Source: Lepus europaeus (lineage: Eukaryota > Chordata > Mammalia > Lagomorpha > Leporidae). Taken from it: a DNA stretch of 64,000 nt. Positions 10,123-20,186 of this stretch are shown in pieces. The stretch lies in NCBI RefSeq assembly GCF_033115175.1, contig NC_084828.1, positions 93,993,388 to 94,057,387 of the forward strand, read 5' to 3'. The translations under genes and the position numbers were made by a program. Each line of letters begins with the position of its first letter. Positions within the stretch are counted from its first letter, which is position 1. The notes beneath the pieces are model-generated. The model did not search any database and had not been told where the DNA came from. It was given only the letters and a program-made list of their open reading frames with translations.

Positions 10123-10966
10123 GTTGCGATGGAACTACGTATTTTGTGGTCAGTAATGTCAGAGGCCAAAACGCCCTTTGGAGCATCAAGGGGTTTCCAG
10201 GTTGGCAGTCGGGGCAGGCTGCGCTTTGTCAGTCTCACCAAATGCCGCCTAGAGACGCATCATGCCAGCAAACACAAAGAAGCCCTTCCGAGGAGAGAGG
10301 TTAATGTGGAAGAAAGGGAGCGGAGGAGAGAGGGCGAAGGGAAATACTTGTAGACCCGTCCTGGAAGGGTGGAGTGCAGACAGGATGAAAGCTGGCTCGT
10401 TCTCCCCCTGCAGCTCTGGGAGCTGGAAGCAGGCCAGTTCTCATTTGTCCTCCCAGGGGGGCACCCCTCCTGCTGACCCCACCCTCCACTCCCCAGGGCC
10501 CAGGAAGTGGAAATCAGATTCACTTCCAGGCCTCACCCCCTCCTCCCCTTGGCAAAACCATGACTGCACCTGCTGACTGATGCCTGAAATTCCTGTGGTA
10601 GATGTTCCTTCTGCCGCCGGAAGACGGGAGTTTCAAAACGCCAATGACTAGTTGCGCTATTAGGCCATCTGCTGAAGGGGGACATCTCTGTCAGCGAGCG
10701 TCACGGGTGACTGTGGGGGTCTGTTCCTTTCTGACAAGGGCGAGGGCTAGAGAGAGGGGCTGATGGCTGAAGGCGGGGACCCTTGCAGCGGCTGGGCTGG
10801 TCACTTTCCCCGACTGGAGGCGGCTAGCGCTGCGCGGGCAGCAGTTTCTGTCTTGCACATCTGTGCAGTCGCCTGGCTTGGCGGGAACTCCGCCACTCAG
10901 ACATATGATTCACATCAACTGTGTTTTTCAGGAGCTTTAGAGATTTTTTTTTTTTTAAAGTAAGGC

Positions 10967-10974
10967 TGACGTCA
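10967..10974. promoter_or_regulatory. Perfect CRE palindrome TGACGTCA
   Basis: An exact full-site cAMP-response/ATF motif, outside any recognised repeat. Binding is not shown by sequence alone. Confidence 0.4.
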
Positions 10975-11409
10975 TTAAGAAGGAACTTTTTTCTCATAGG
11001 TTCCAGCGGGGCACCACCGGACGAGACCTCCGGGAAGACCTCCAGAACTCACTTCTTCCCCACCTTTGCCCCGGAGACTGGTGGGTGAGGGGACTTCCTG
11101 GCAGGGATAAATGAAATCGTGTTTTATTTTTGTCTGCTCTTAAGTGTAATGGTTCTTCATTGGAAAAGCTCTGGAAGACCGAAGAGCATAAAATGAAGCC
11201 AATTTATAGTTAATTACCTCAAAAATTAAAACTCCAACTCAAAATGATCTGATTCTCTTTTCCCCTTATTCCTCTCCCCTTCTCAACCTTTTTTCTTGAA
11301 CATGAATATACAAAATGATTTATTGCAAAAATATAGGCACTATTTTTAATGAACCATGTTCTTTAATCATCAAAAGATTGATTAAAGTAGAAGATATATC
11401 AACAAATAT

Positions 11410-11453
11410 ACTTGGCAAAAATCTGGCAAATCTGGCAAAAATCTGGCAAAAAA
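11410..11453 (+). repeat. Short imperfect tandem repeat, unit TCTGGCAAAAA
   Basis: Four adjacent units read CTTGGCAAAAA, TCTGGCAAA, TCTGGCAAAAA and TCTGGCAAAAAAA, differing in A-run length. Confidence 0.8.
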
Positions 11454-11834
11454 ATATCAAAGCGACTCAGGAAAAATTCTTTGCGGTAAACACCAGGTTT
11501 TTCAGTGTGTGCTCTTCCGCCTGTGTGGTTTGCTGAGTGTCCCATGTTCAGTGTCCAGGCGCTCTTTCCCCTGCGTGCCCGTGTTGTGGCATGGACCCCA
11601 GGCTCCTGCTCCGGGGCGCTGGAGCTGAGCGCATCTGGATGGAGCCAGCCCCGGAGGCTGGAAGGGGAGACCTGGCCCTCAGTCTGGCCAGTCGAGGGTA
11701 GAGTGGAGACTTGGCTGCTGCCCCTGCAAGAAGAAATGCTTTTGGATTCTTAAAGTGAGCAGCTGCCATCAGGAGCCGCAGGCGGGGAGCCATCGGGGAG
11801 CTGGGAAGGGTTTGTTTTCAAGAGGTGGCTGCAG

Positions 11835-12093
11835 GGGCCAGCGCTGTGGCGTGGTGGGTGGGGCTACCGTCTGCAGTGCCGCCATCCCATGTGGACGCTG
11901 GTTCAGGTCCCGGCTGCTCCACTTCCAGTCCAGCTCTCTGTTATGGCCTGGGAAAGCAATAGGAGACGGCCCAAGTCCTTGTGCTCCTGCACCCGCGTGG
12001 GATACCCGGAGGAAGCTCCTGGCTCCTGACTTTGGATCAGCTCGGCCTGGCCATTGCAGCCAAGTGGAGAGTGAGCAAGTGGATGGATAGAGG

Positions 12094-12133
<40 letters not shown>

Positions 12134-12182
12134 GCCTCTCCTTCTCTCTCTGGGTAACTCTGAATTTCAAATAAATAAACAA
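11835..12182 (+). mobile_element. CSINE, group A, with 15-bp target-site duplication
   Basis: AAGAGGTGGCTGCAG flanks it exactly at 11820-11834 and 12183-12197. Head GGGCCAGCGCTGTGGCGTG, (CT)n at 12097-12133, tail TTTCAAATAAATAAACA. Confidence 0.97.
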
Positions 12183-12489
12183 AAGAGGTGGCTGCAGCCA
12201 GGGGGAGTCTAGATGTGACTCCTGGGAGGAGGGTTGCCCCTGACATCGTCGACAGCTGATTCCCAGGCTGGGCACTCTCTCCACATAGCTGTAGTTGCCC
12301 TAAGAGTTTGCAATGGGGGTGCTCATTTTGGTTGCCAAAAAGACTTAACAGACTGAGTTTGGGCTCAGTAAAATCAGCATTTGTGAGGGGAAGAGAGGCT
12401 GCTGGGGGTGGGGAAAACTACTGGTGACCCTTGAGTTTCTTGACCTTGATCATCTCCGTTTAATTATCTGGGGAAACCTCCCGGAAATG

Positions 12490-12660
12490 TGCGAGTCTTG
12501 AACTGGCAGCAGCTTGTTAGCTGTGTGACCTTGGCTAAGTCATCTGCCATATCTGAGCCTCCGTTTTCTGCAAAAGGGTGATAGTAACAGGAACTCGTGT
12601 GATGGTTACCAAGACTATGGAAAATACATGTAACTGCTTGGCCTAGGCTGGTTTTTCATA
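12490..12660 (+). repeat. MIR element
   Basis: GTTAGCTGTGTGACCTTGGC then TCTGAGCCTCCGTTTTCTGC and a 3' part with AATACATGTAACTGCTTGGC follow the MIR consensus colinearly. Confidence 0.85.
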
Positions 12661-12824
12661 AAGTCAGTAGGAAATGTGTAATATGAAAAAACTAGACATA
12701 GATTTCAAGGGTCTTTTTGCATGTTTTCCAATTTTTATACACCAGTGAGAATCAATGTTTCTACTTGATGAAAAGTTACATAACAAGAGAAGGCCCCTGA
12801 AGGCTTTTTTTCTCTAAAAATTTA

Positions 12825-13145
12825 TCTTTTTTTTAAAAAAGGTTTTTTTGTTTATTTGAAAGGCAGAGTGAAGAGTGAGTGGGAGAGATGGACAGACAGC
12901 AAGATCTTCCATCCACTGGTTCATTCCCCAAATGGCTGAAATTGCCAGAGTTGGGCCAGGCTGTAGCCAAGAGCCTGGAACTCCATCTGGGTCTCCCATG
13001 TGGATGCAGGGGCCAAGCACTTGCGCCATCTTTTGGTGCTTTCCCAGGAACATTTGCAGGGAGCTGGCTGGGAAGTGGGGCAGCCAGGACTCCAAGGGGC
13101 ACACAGGTAGCAGTTGCACCTGCTGTGCTGCAGTGCCCAGCCCCA
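12825..13145 (-). mobile_element. CSINE, group A/C intermediate
   Basis: T-rich tail, TTTGTTTATTTGAAAGGCAG, ends CTGCAGTGCCCAGCCCC. Confidence 0.9.
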
Positions 13146-13704
13146 AAAATTACACTTTAATTCAATTTTCCATAAGCTTTTTGAAGTTCTTTCATGTAGA
13201 TGGCATCCAATAGCATCACCATGTGTAACTGGATCTGACAGTGGGTGTTGGAATCACGAGGGAGGTGTGAAGAGCTCTGCACATCTACGAAGGGTGAGGT
13301 CGTTCTGTGGTGCAGGCAGCCTAAGGGCTCAGGCTTCCATCACGTGATGAGGCAAAAATTATTACTGTGGGCATGGCCACCACCCTTCCACCTCTGGGGG
13401 CCTGTCAAAGAGAGCCTCCCCCTGCCAGCCCATCCCTAGCCTCCACCTCCACCCCGAAGGGGAAGCTCTCTTCCTTGCTGGGAGTGAGGCTAAGTCAGCC
13501 CACCCAATCAAGTGCCAAGAGGGGCAGGCAGGGTGCTGGGGTAAAGGCTCTGAGGCTGGAGGTGATAGGTGTTGAAATGTGTGCAGAAGCGTATGTGAGG
13601 TGAGAGGGAGTGGACGTGACAGCAAAGACTTTCCAACTTGTTGTTGCAGGCTGTTTATGGGTCTCCTTGAATATTTTTCAAGAGCTGAATTAAAAATGGA
13701 TTCT
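13146..13704. other. Unique intergenic stretch
   Basis: Nothing recognised: no SINE, no coding-like segment. Confidence 0.5.
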
Positions 13705-14036
13705 TTTTTAAAAAACATATTTGATTTTTAAACATTTATTTGAAAGGCAGAGATAGAGATAGAGATAGATAGATTTTCCTTTGGCTGGTTTACTTTCCAA
13801 GTGCCTGCAATAGTTAGGGCTGGGCCAGGCTGAAACCAGGGTCCTGGAACTCAATCCTGGTTTCCCACTTGGGTGGCAGGGAACCAACTACTTGAGCTGT
13901 AACCTGCTGCATCCCAGGGTGTGCATCAGCAGGAAGCTGGAATTGGAAGCAGAGCTAGGGCTTGAACCTAGGCACTCAGATATGGGATTCAGGCATCCCA
14001 AGCAGTGTCTTAATAGCTGAGCCACATGCTGTCCCT
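13705..14036 (-). mobile_element. CSINE, group C
   Basis: Starts AACATTTATTTGAAAGGCAG with a GATAGA tract, ends CTGAGCCACATGCTGTCCC. Confidence 0.85.
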
Positions 14037-14049
14037 GGAATTCTCCTTT

Positions 14050-14150
14050 TGTATTTATTTATATGTGTGTGTGCATTATACATATATGTGTGTGTATTTA
14101 TATATGTATGTATATACACATATATATGCATAAACATATGCATGTATGGT
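14050..14150. repeat. AT/GT-rich low-complexity tract
   Basis: Mixed TATATG/TGTGTG repeats between an old SINE and an old LINE-1. Confidence 0.8.
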
Positions 14151-14430
14151 TTACCTTTTTAATCTTTTTCTGGTACATAATTCAGTGGCATTAAGTACAT
14201 TCCCAGTGTTTTACAGCCATCACCACTGCCCATTTCCAGAAATTTTTCATCTTTCAAAGCAGAAATGCTATACCTGTTAAACACCAACTCCCCGCCCCAC
14301 CCGCCCCTGTGACCTCTGTTCTGTTTTCCATCTCTCTGACTTTGCTTATTCTAGGTTCTAGGCACCTGTGTAAGTAGAATCACACCATACTTGTCTTTGC
14401 ACTGGGCTTATTTCATGTCATGGGCTTTAG

Positions 14431-14476
14431 GTCTCTCTGACTTTCAAATAAATAAAAATCAAAAAATAATAAAAAG
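14431..14476 (+). mobile_element. CSINE 3'-tail fragment
   Basis: Only GTCTCTCTGACTTTCAAATA AATAAAAATC and the A-rich end remain, inside the LINE-1. Confidence 0.7.
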
Positions 14477-14566
14477 AATTTCCATTAGCATAATGTTCGC
14501 AGGATTCATTTATATGGTGATACATATTATAACATCATTCCTTTAAAAAAAAAAAGATGAGGGAGG

Positions 14567-14900
14567 GCCGGTGCCAAGGCTCACTTGGTTAGTCCTCTGC
14601 CTGCGGCACTGACATCCCATATGGGCACCAGGTTCTAGTCCCAGCTGCTCCTCCTCCAGTCCGGCTCTCTGCTGTGGCCCGGGAAGGGAAGGCAGTGGAG
14701 GATGGCCCAAGTGCTTGGGGCCCTGCAACCGCATGGAAGACCAGGCGGAAGCACCTGGCTCCTGGCTTCAGATCAGCGTAGCTCCTGCTGTGGTGGCCAT
14801 TTGGGGAGTGAACCAACAGAAGGAAGACCTTTCTCTCTGTCTCTCTCTCACTGTCTAACTCTATCTGTCAAACAAATTAAAAAAAAAATAAAATAAAATG
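14567..14900 (+). mobile_element. CSINE, group B-like
   Basis: Head GGGCCGGTGCCAAGGCTCAC, GTGAACCAACAGAAGG, ends CTATCTGTCAAACAAATT plus A-rich tail. Inserted in the LINE-1. Confidence 0.92.
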
Positions 14901-14904
14901 AGAG

Positions 14905-15205
14905 AACTGTTAAGCTGCCACCTGTGATGCTGGCATCCTATATGGGCACGGGTTAGAGGCTCAGCTGCTGCACTTCTGATCCAGCTCTCTGCTAATGTGC
15001 CTAGGAAAGCAGTGGAAGATGGCTCAAGTTCGTGGACTCTGCCACTCACCTGAGGTTTTCGGATGAAATTCTGGGTCTGGCCCAGCCTTAAATGTTGTGG
15101 CTACCTGGGGAGTGAACCAGTGTATAGAAGTTCTCTTTCTCTCTGTCTCTCCCTCTTTTCTGTAACTCTTCCTCTCATAAATCTCTAAAAAGAAAAACAA
15201 AAAGA
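14905..15205 (+). mobile_element. CSINE, group A, 5'-shortened
   Basis: Begins at TGTTAAGCTGCCACCTGTG, lacking the usual first bases, and ends CTCATAAATCTCTAAAAAG. Confidence 0.85.
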
Positions 15206-15207
15206 AT

Positions 15208-15540
15208 GGGGCCAGCATTTTGTTACAGTTCAATTGTGTAATGGCATTGTGTTAAGCCACTACCTGAGATACCAGCATCCCAAGTGAGCACTGGTTCGAG
15301 TCCCAGCTGCTCCATTTCTGATCCAGCTTCCTGTTAATAGCCTGGAAAAGCAATATAGAAGGGCCCAAGTGTTTGGGCCCCTGCCACCCATGAGGGAGAC
15401 CTAGATAAAGCTCCTGGCTTCAGCCTGGCTCAGCGCTGGCCATCTGGGGAATGAACCAGCAGATGGAAGATCGCTCTCTGTCTCTCCCTCTTTCTCTCTG
15501 TAATTCTGTCTTTCAAATAAATAAATCTTTAAAAGAAAGT
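15208..15540 (+). mobile_element. CSINE, group A, with extra head bases
   Basis: Head GGGGCCAGCATTTTGTTACAG is followed by an extra ~15 bases before TGGCATTGTGTTAAGCC, as if the head was partly duplicated. Tail TTTCAAATAAATAAATC. Confidence 0.88.
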
Positions 15541-15981
15541 TAAAAAACAGAATAATATCTCCCCACACACATAGGCCACATTTTGTTTATCTGTTCATCT
15601 GTTGACCAACAATTGGGTTATTTCCACCTTTTGGCTTTAATGAACAATGCTGCTGTGAACATTGGTGTACAAGCTGTGTCTGTCTGTGCCTTCAGTTCTT
15701 TGGATACACGTCTAGTATTGGAATTGCTCCAGGTCTAACTCTGGGATTCTTCTTCAAGTGCCTTTGGCTGTCAAACTGTATCTTTGGCTCTTTTACCGGT
15801 TCTCAAGTCCTTTCATTCTGTATGGTCCCTCCCTATCTCTTTATTTTATGCCACTGATTTGTTGGAGAGACTGGATTATTTGGTTTATTTGTCTCTAGAG
15901 AATGATCTGCACGCAATCTAGATTTATTTGTTGCCTACTTGTAGGGCCATTTATATTTTACAAATTTGTTTTGATTTTTAT

Positions 15982-16250
15982 TATTTTTAAAAAGGATTTA
16001 TTAATTTGAAAGGCAGAATGATAGACAAACAGGGAGAGACAGAGAGAACTTCCATCTGCTGATTCACTCCCCAAATGCCCATCACAGGGCAGAAGCCAGG
16101 AGCCAGGAGCCAGGAACTTCATCTGGCCTTACGCATGAGTGGGAGGAATCTGGAGGCAGCGGGGAGGGAGGAAGCGATCCCAGAAACTCTGACCTGGGTT
16201 GGGGATCCCGAGCCTGGCCCCAACCTGCTGTGCCACAATGCTCCCCTCCG
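15982..16250 (-). mobile_element. CSINE, group C, internally shortened
   Basis: Starts TTAAAAAGGATTTATTAATTTG and ends GCTGTGCCACAATGCTCCCC. Part of the core is missing or highly diverged after CTTCATCTGG. Confidence 0.75.
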
Positions 16251-16329
16251 CCCTGGATTCTGATGCAGGCAGACTTAGAGGCACAATAAGGAGATGTGAC
16301 CTGCTCCTGCTGTGGGCTGAGTCACCATG

Positions 16330-16348
16330 TGACCTGTGACCTGTGACC
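16330..16348 (-). promoter_or_regulatory. Three nuclear-receptor half-sites in DR1 spacing
   Basis: TGACCTgTGACCTgTGACC is, on the - strand, two perfect AGGTCA half-sites one base apart plus a third partial one. DR1 is the spacing bound by RXR/PPAR, HNF4 and COUP-TF type receptors. Function is inferred only. Confidence 0.45.
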
Positions 16349-16552
16349 GTGGCCTGGAAAGACAGTTCTGTGGCAGGGCTGCATGTCTCAGGGGACTCAC
16401 TCGGGAGGCTCAGAAAGCTACGCACCTGCGGGTTCCCTGTTTGCCCCCACAGGGTGCTGGGTCGATCGCTACCAACTGACAAAAGGCAAGGACACACAGC
16501 ATTCATCCCTGTCCTTCTCCGGGTGTCCGGGGGCAAGGATGGCAGTGGAGAT

Positions 16553-16605
16553 GGGGGGTGGGGTGGGTCTGGGACATGGGCTGGGTGTGGGGTTTGGAGA
16601 TGGGG
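16553..16605 (+). repeat. G-rich run with quadruplex potential
   Basis: At least six runs of three or more G separated by 1-7 bases (GGGGGGTGGGGTGGGTCTGG then GACATGGGCTGGGTGTGGGG). Confidence 0.7.
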
Positions 16606-16979
16606 TGAGTGCGGGTCTCATCTAGTGCAGAGCAGCCCCTGTGCCCTGCTCCACTGTCGCTGTTTCCCAGCTCCCTGCCTTGAACTTGTCTCTGCTGTTG
16701 GCTGGTCCGCTCTGACCCACTGGCTTTGGCCAAACAGACTCCTGGTGCTGGCTGCCCACATGGAGGGGACAGCCTGCCTTCACCCTTGGCCTGGGGGCAT
16801 GGGGCAGCACTCACCGTGCGCCCACACCGGTGCTCCTTGTCCCCTGTCTCCAGATTTCCGGAGCTCCCAGCCCTCCTTTCAGCTTAGTTTTCTGAAGGGG
16901 AAGTGGATGTATGCGTCTCGGAGCTGAACTGCTTGAGCTCCCTCAGGCTTGGCCCTCAGTCAGCATCCTCGTGAGTGTG

Positions 16980-17140
16980 CGTTAACTATCGATCATGGAC
17001 TGGGCACTGTAAGAGCTCCACTTACCCGGGGTCCTCCCAAGGTCCGTGGGGAGCCATCAGCATCACCACTGCGTCCCTACTGCACAGATGAGGAAAACAA
17101 GGGCCGTGGAAGTAATTTTTCCAGGTCAAGAAGCCGCGTA
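16980..17140 (-). repeat. MIR relic
   Basis: CTGCACAGATGAGGAAAACA AGG...CCAGGTCAAGAAGCC follows the reverse complement of MIR (CATTTTACAGATGAGGAAAC). Diverged. Confidence 0.6.
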
Positions 17141-17677
17141 GGTTGCTCACGGCACATGTCTGCCCGCCACCTCTCCAGCCTCAGACCTCGGCTTTCCAGG
17201 AAGGAGGTGAGTGTGGAGCACTCAGGAGCAGCCTCACAGGGCACCTTGGTCTCACCACTGCCCTTGGCCTTCACACCGTGCTGTTGAGTCCACGCTGCTT
17301 CCCTACCTCTGGTGACTTCTTTTTGAGGTCCCAGGATGCTGCTCGTGCTATGGCCTCTGCTGCACCTCTTTTTCCTCCCCTCTGGTGATCTGTGTGTGTC
17401 CGCCTCTGATCCAGTTAGGGTTCGGATTACTTTCCATGGGGGTACAGAATGCTCCTTTTCACGTTTCCAACGCAGGGCGCTGCTGCTCAGCTCCACAGGA
17501 TCAAAACAGTAACCATGATCCCTGTGTTGGGATTCTCGCCGAAAGACTTCTGTTGTTTAGCTTTGTAGTTTTTGCTACATCAAACACACAGTACTTGCAT
17601 AAAAAAATAAGATGTAATCCGGGAAAATTTTAAAATATAGAGGCAAGTTAAAATCACTTATCTTTCCGGAAAAGAAA

Positions 17678-17978
17678 GGTTTATTTTTATTTATTTGAAA
17701 GGCAGAGTTACAAAAAGAGAGGAGTTTTCATCCCTCCATCTGCTGGTTCACTCTCCAAATGGCCGCAATGGCTGGGGCTGGGCCAGACCAGAGCCAGGAA
17801 CCTAGAATTTCATCAGAGTCTCCCACAAGGGTGATTAGGCCTGGAGTACTTGGATCATTATCTACTGCCTTCCCAGGTGCATTACAGGAAGCTGGATCAG
17901 AAGTGGAGCAGCCGGGACTCCTATGGGATGCTGATGTTGCAGGAGGCAGTTGAACCAGCTGTGCCGTGATGCCCCATC
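17678..17978 (-). mobile_element. CSINE, group A
   Basis: Starts GGTTTATTTTTATTTATTTG AAAGGCAG, ends GCTGTGCCGTGATGCCCC. Confidence 0.9.
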
Positions 17979-18028
17979 TATCGTCTTAATACCTAGTACT
18001 AACTGTTGGAAATATCTGTTATTTACTA

Positions 18029-18098
18029 TTTAGACTTTCTCCTACATTATAGGAAACACCACATTTAGACTTTCTCCTACATTATAGGAAACACCACA
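18029..18098. repeat. Perfect 35-bp tandem duplication
   Basis: The unit beginning TTTAGACTTTCTCCTAC and ending AACACCACA occurs twice head-to-tail (18029-18063, 18064-18098) without mismatch, so it is recent. Confidence 0.97.
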
Positions 18099-18168
18099 TT
18101 GGCGTTGTCTTGCTTTTTTGGTCACAAGTAACAGAAATTATTAGTATGATTAGCCAGAAAGGAAATGG

Positions 18169-18498
18169 AGGGACTGGCACTGTGGAGTAGCAGGTAAAGC
18201 CGCTGCCTGTGATGCTGGTATCCCGTATGGGTGCCCGTTGAAGTCCTGGATGCTCCACTTCTGACCCAGTTCCCTGCTAACGAGCCTGAGAAAAGCAGTG
18301 GAAGATGCCCAAGTGCTTGGGCCCCTGCACTCACGTGAGAGACCTGGAAGAAGCTCCTGGCTCAATCCCAGCCGTTGTGGCCAGTTGGGGAGTGAACCAG
18401 TGGATGGAAGATCTCTCTCTCTCTTTCTCTGTAACTCTGCTTTCCAAACTTTCAAATAAATAAAAAAAATCTTCAAAAAAAAAAAAAAAAAAAGACAA
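18169..18498 (+). mobile_element. CSINE, group A
   Basis: Head GGGACTGGCACTGTGGAGTAG, tail TTTCAAATAAATAAAAAAAATC and A17. Confidence 0.93.
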
Positions 18499-19332
18499 GA
18501 CAAGACGGAAGTATTTGGAGGGTGGAGGGAATATGTTGGACAGTGGGTGCTAGGCCTTCGAGGCTGGGGCTGGGGGCAGAAAGCTGTCTGGAGCCAGGCC
18601 TTGCTGTCTTTGCTCTGAACAGGACAGAGGCGATGTTGACCTCTCTTCATGTTATCCCAGCCCTGCGCCTCTTTCTGGTGCCTCCCAGGAATCCTCTCCC
18701 AGGCCATGTGGTCCTGGGGGACACCAGCCACGGAATTTCCCACCCTGATCCCAGAGCCATACGGACGTGCAGGGCGGGCCATGTCGTCAGCTTTCTTTGG
18801 GCCACCTGAGGACTCGGCTGGAGTGGGGTGCAGCAGCATCCTCAGAGTCTGCCTGCGACAGGGCCGTGGATGGGCAGGGAGGTGGTCTCATTGCTCTGGG
18901 GTCACCGGGAAGCCACAGAGCAGTGGTCTGGCACTTCTACAGGCCTCTGCACTTCGGACGGGGAAGGAACTAGACCTGAGTTGAGTCAAGAGATGGAGAG
19001 AGGCGCAGGCTCTGTGGCACAGGGCAATCCTCTCACTTAGCAGCTGGGGAGCCGCAAGCACGCTTTTCTGAACAAGCCCTGACCACTGCCTCATCTGCTG
19101 CAGTGCCCTCTTTGAGCCACAGCCCTTGGATGCTTTTCTAAGTATAGGATGCTGTGCCCACAACTTGCGATTTATAGAAACTCGGTTTCATCCATGCTCG
19201 GGTAAGCGCCAGCTGCATTGGAGCCTCAAATCCCTGGAGAGGCAATTTGGCCACAGAACGGAATCACACAGGGAAATGATGGCTGCCAGAGACCCACCTC
19301 TGCGGGGGTGTGGAGTTACAGATGGAGGAAAG

Positions 19333-19379
<47 letters not shown>

Positions 19380-19555
19380 CCTTGTGAGCCAGCAAGCTCC
19401 CTAGAGGTTATTTCCTAGGGATCAAAGAACACAAATGCAATGGGCACATTTTTTTCTGTAGGCAGCAATGGATCAGGTGCCACTGATAGCTTGTTTTTTC
19501 TTGCCCTGAAGTTGCCAGGACCCATCTTTCACTATGAGCCCCTTACCTTCTGTCT
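18499..19555. other. Unique intergenic stretch with a GA microsatellite
   Basis: No SINE or coding-like segment recognised. (GA)n at 19336-19374. Confidence 0.5.
19336..19374 (+). repeat. (GA)n microsatellite
   Basis: About 19 GA units after GGAAAGATT, not attached to a recognisable SINE. Confidence 0.95.
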
Positions 19556-19581
19556 TATTCCAATTATTTGGAATGCAGAGT

Positions 19582-19618
<37 letters not shown>

Positions 19619-19876
19619 TCCATCTGAAGGTTCACTTCCCAAATGTCCACAATAGCTAAGGCTGGGCCAAGCTCAAGCCAGGAGCCAGGAACTCCATCTG
19701 GGTCTCCCATCTGGGTGACAGGGGCCCAAGCACTTGGGCCATCTTCCTTTGCTTTTCTAGGTGCATGAGCAGGGAGATGGATCAGAAGTGGAGCAGCTGG
19801 GACATGAACCTGTGCTCATATGGGATGCCGGCATTGCAGGTGGTGACTTAACCTGCTGTGCTGCCATGCCAGCTCA
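19556..19876 (-). mobile_element. CSINE, group A
   Basis: Starts CCAATTATTTGGAATGCAG with (GA)n at 19576-19616, ends GTGCTGCCATGCCAGCTC. Confidence 0.88.
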
Positions 19877-19936
19877 AATAAATAAATCTTCAAAAAACTT
19901 TTTCTCTGTTGTTCAAGACCAGCAAGAGTTGCTTTC

Positions 19937-20069
19937 TTCAGCAGAAGATGGCCCAAGTTTTGGGCCCTGCACCGATGTGGGAGACCTGGAAGAAGCTTCT
20001 GGCTCCTGGCTTCAACCTGGCCCAGCCCTGGCCATTGTTGCCATTGGAGAGTGAACCAGTGGATGGAAG

Positions 20070-20122
<53 letters not shown>

Positions 20123-20173
20123 CCCCTGCTCTGTAACTGCCTTTGAAATAAATAAATAAATCTTAAAAATAAA
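19937..20173 (+). mobile_element. 5'-truncated CSINE, group A, with 13-bp target-site duplication
   Basis: AAGAGTTGCTTTC flanks it at 19924-19936 and 20174-20186. It starts mid-element at TTCAGCAGAAGATGGCCCAAG, so the tRNA-like head is missing although the insertion is intact. This is the mark of incomplete reverse transcription. Confidence 0.95.
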
Positions 20174-20186
20174 AAGAGTTGCTTTC

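Larger units (their letters stand above)
10123..11819. other. SINE-free island, candidate regulatory region
   Basis: About 1.7 kb with no SINE. It holds a perfect CRE palindrome (TGACGTCA, 10967-10974), an AT-rich block with TTAATTA at 11209-11215, and a short minisatellite at 11410-11453. No coding segment recognised. Confidence 0.4.
14150..15960 (-). mobile_element. Old LINE-1, 3' region, antisense, split by SINEs
   Basis: TTCAGTGGCATTAAGTACATTC, CAGCCATCACCACTGCCCAT and later TTCCACCTTTTGGCTTTAAT GAACAATGCTGCTGTGAACATT match the reverse complement of an L1M-type 3' region in colinear order. LINE pieces are 14150-14430, 14477-14566 and 15541-15960; the gaps are later SINEs. Assignment of the last ~200 bp is weaker. 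Confidence 0.75.
16251..17677. other. GC-rich SINE-free island
   Basis: Holds a triple DR1 motif (16330-16348), a G-rich quadruplex-prone run (16553-16605) and a MIR relic (16980-17140). No coding segment recognised. Confidence 0.45.
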
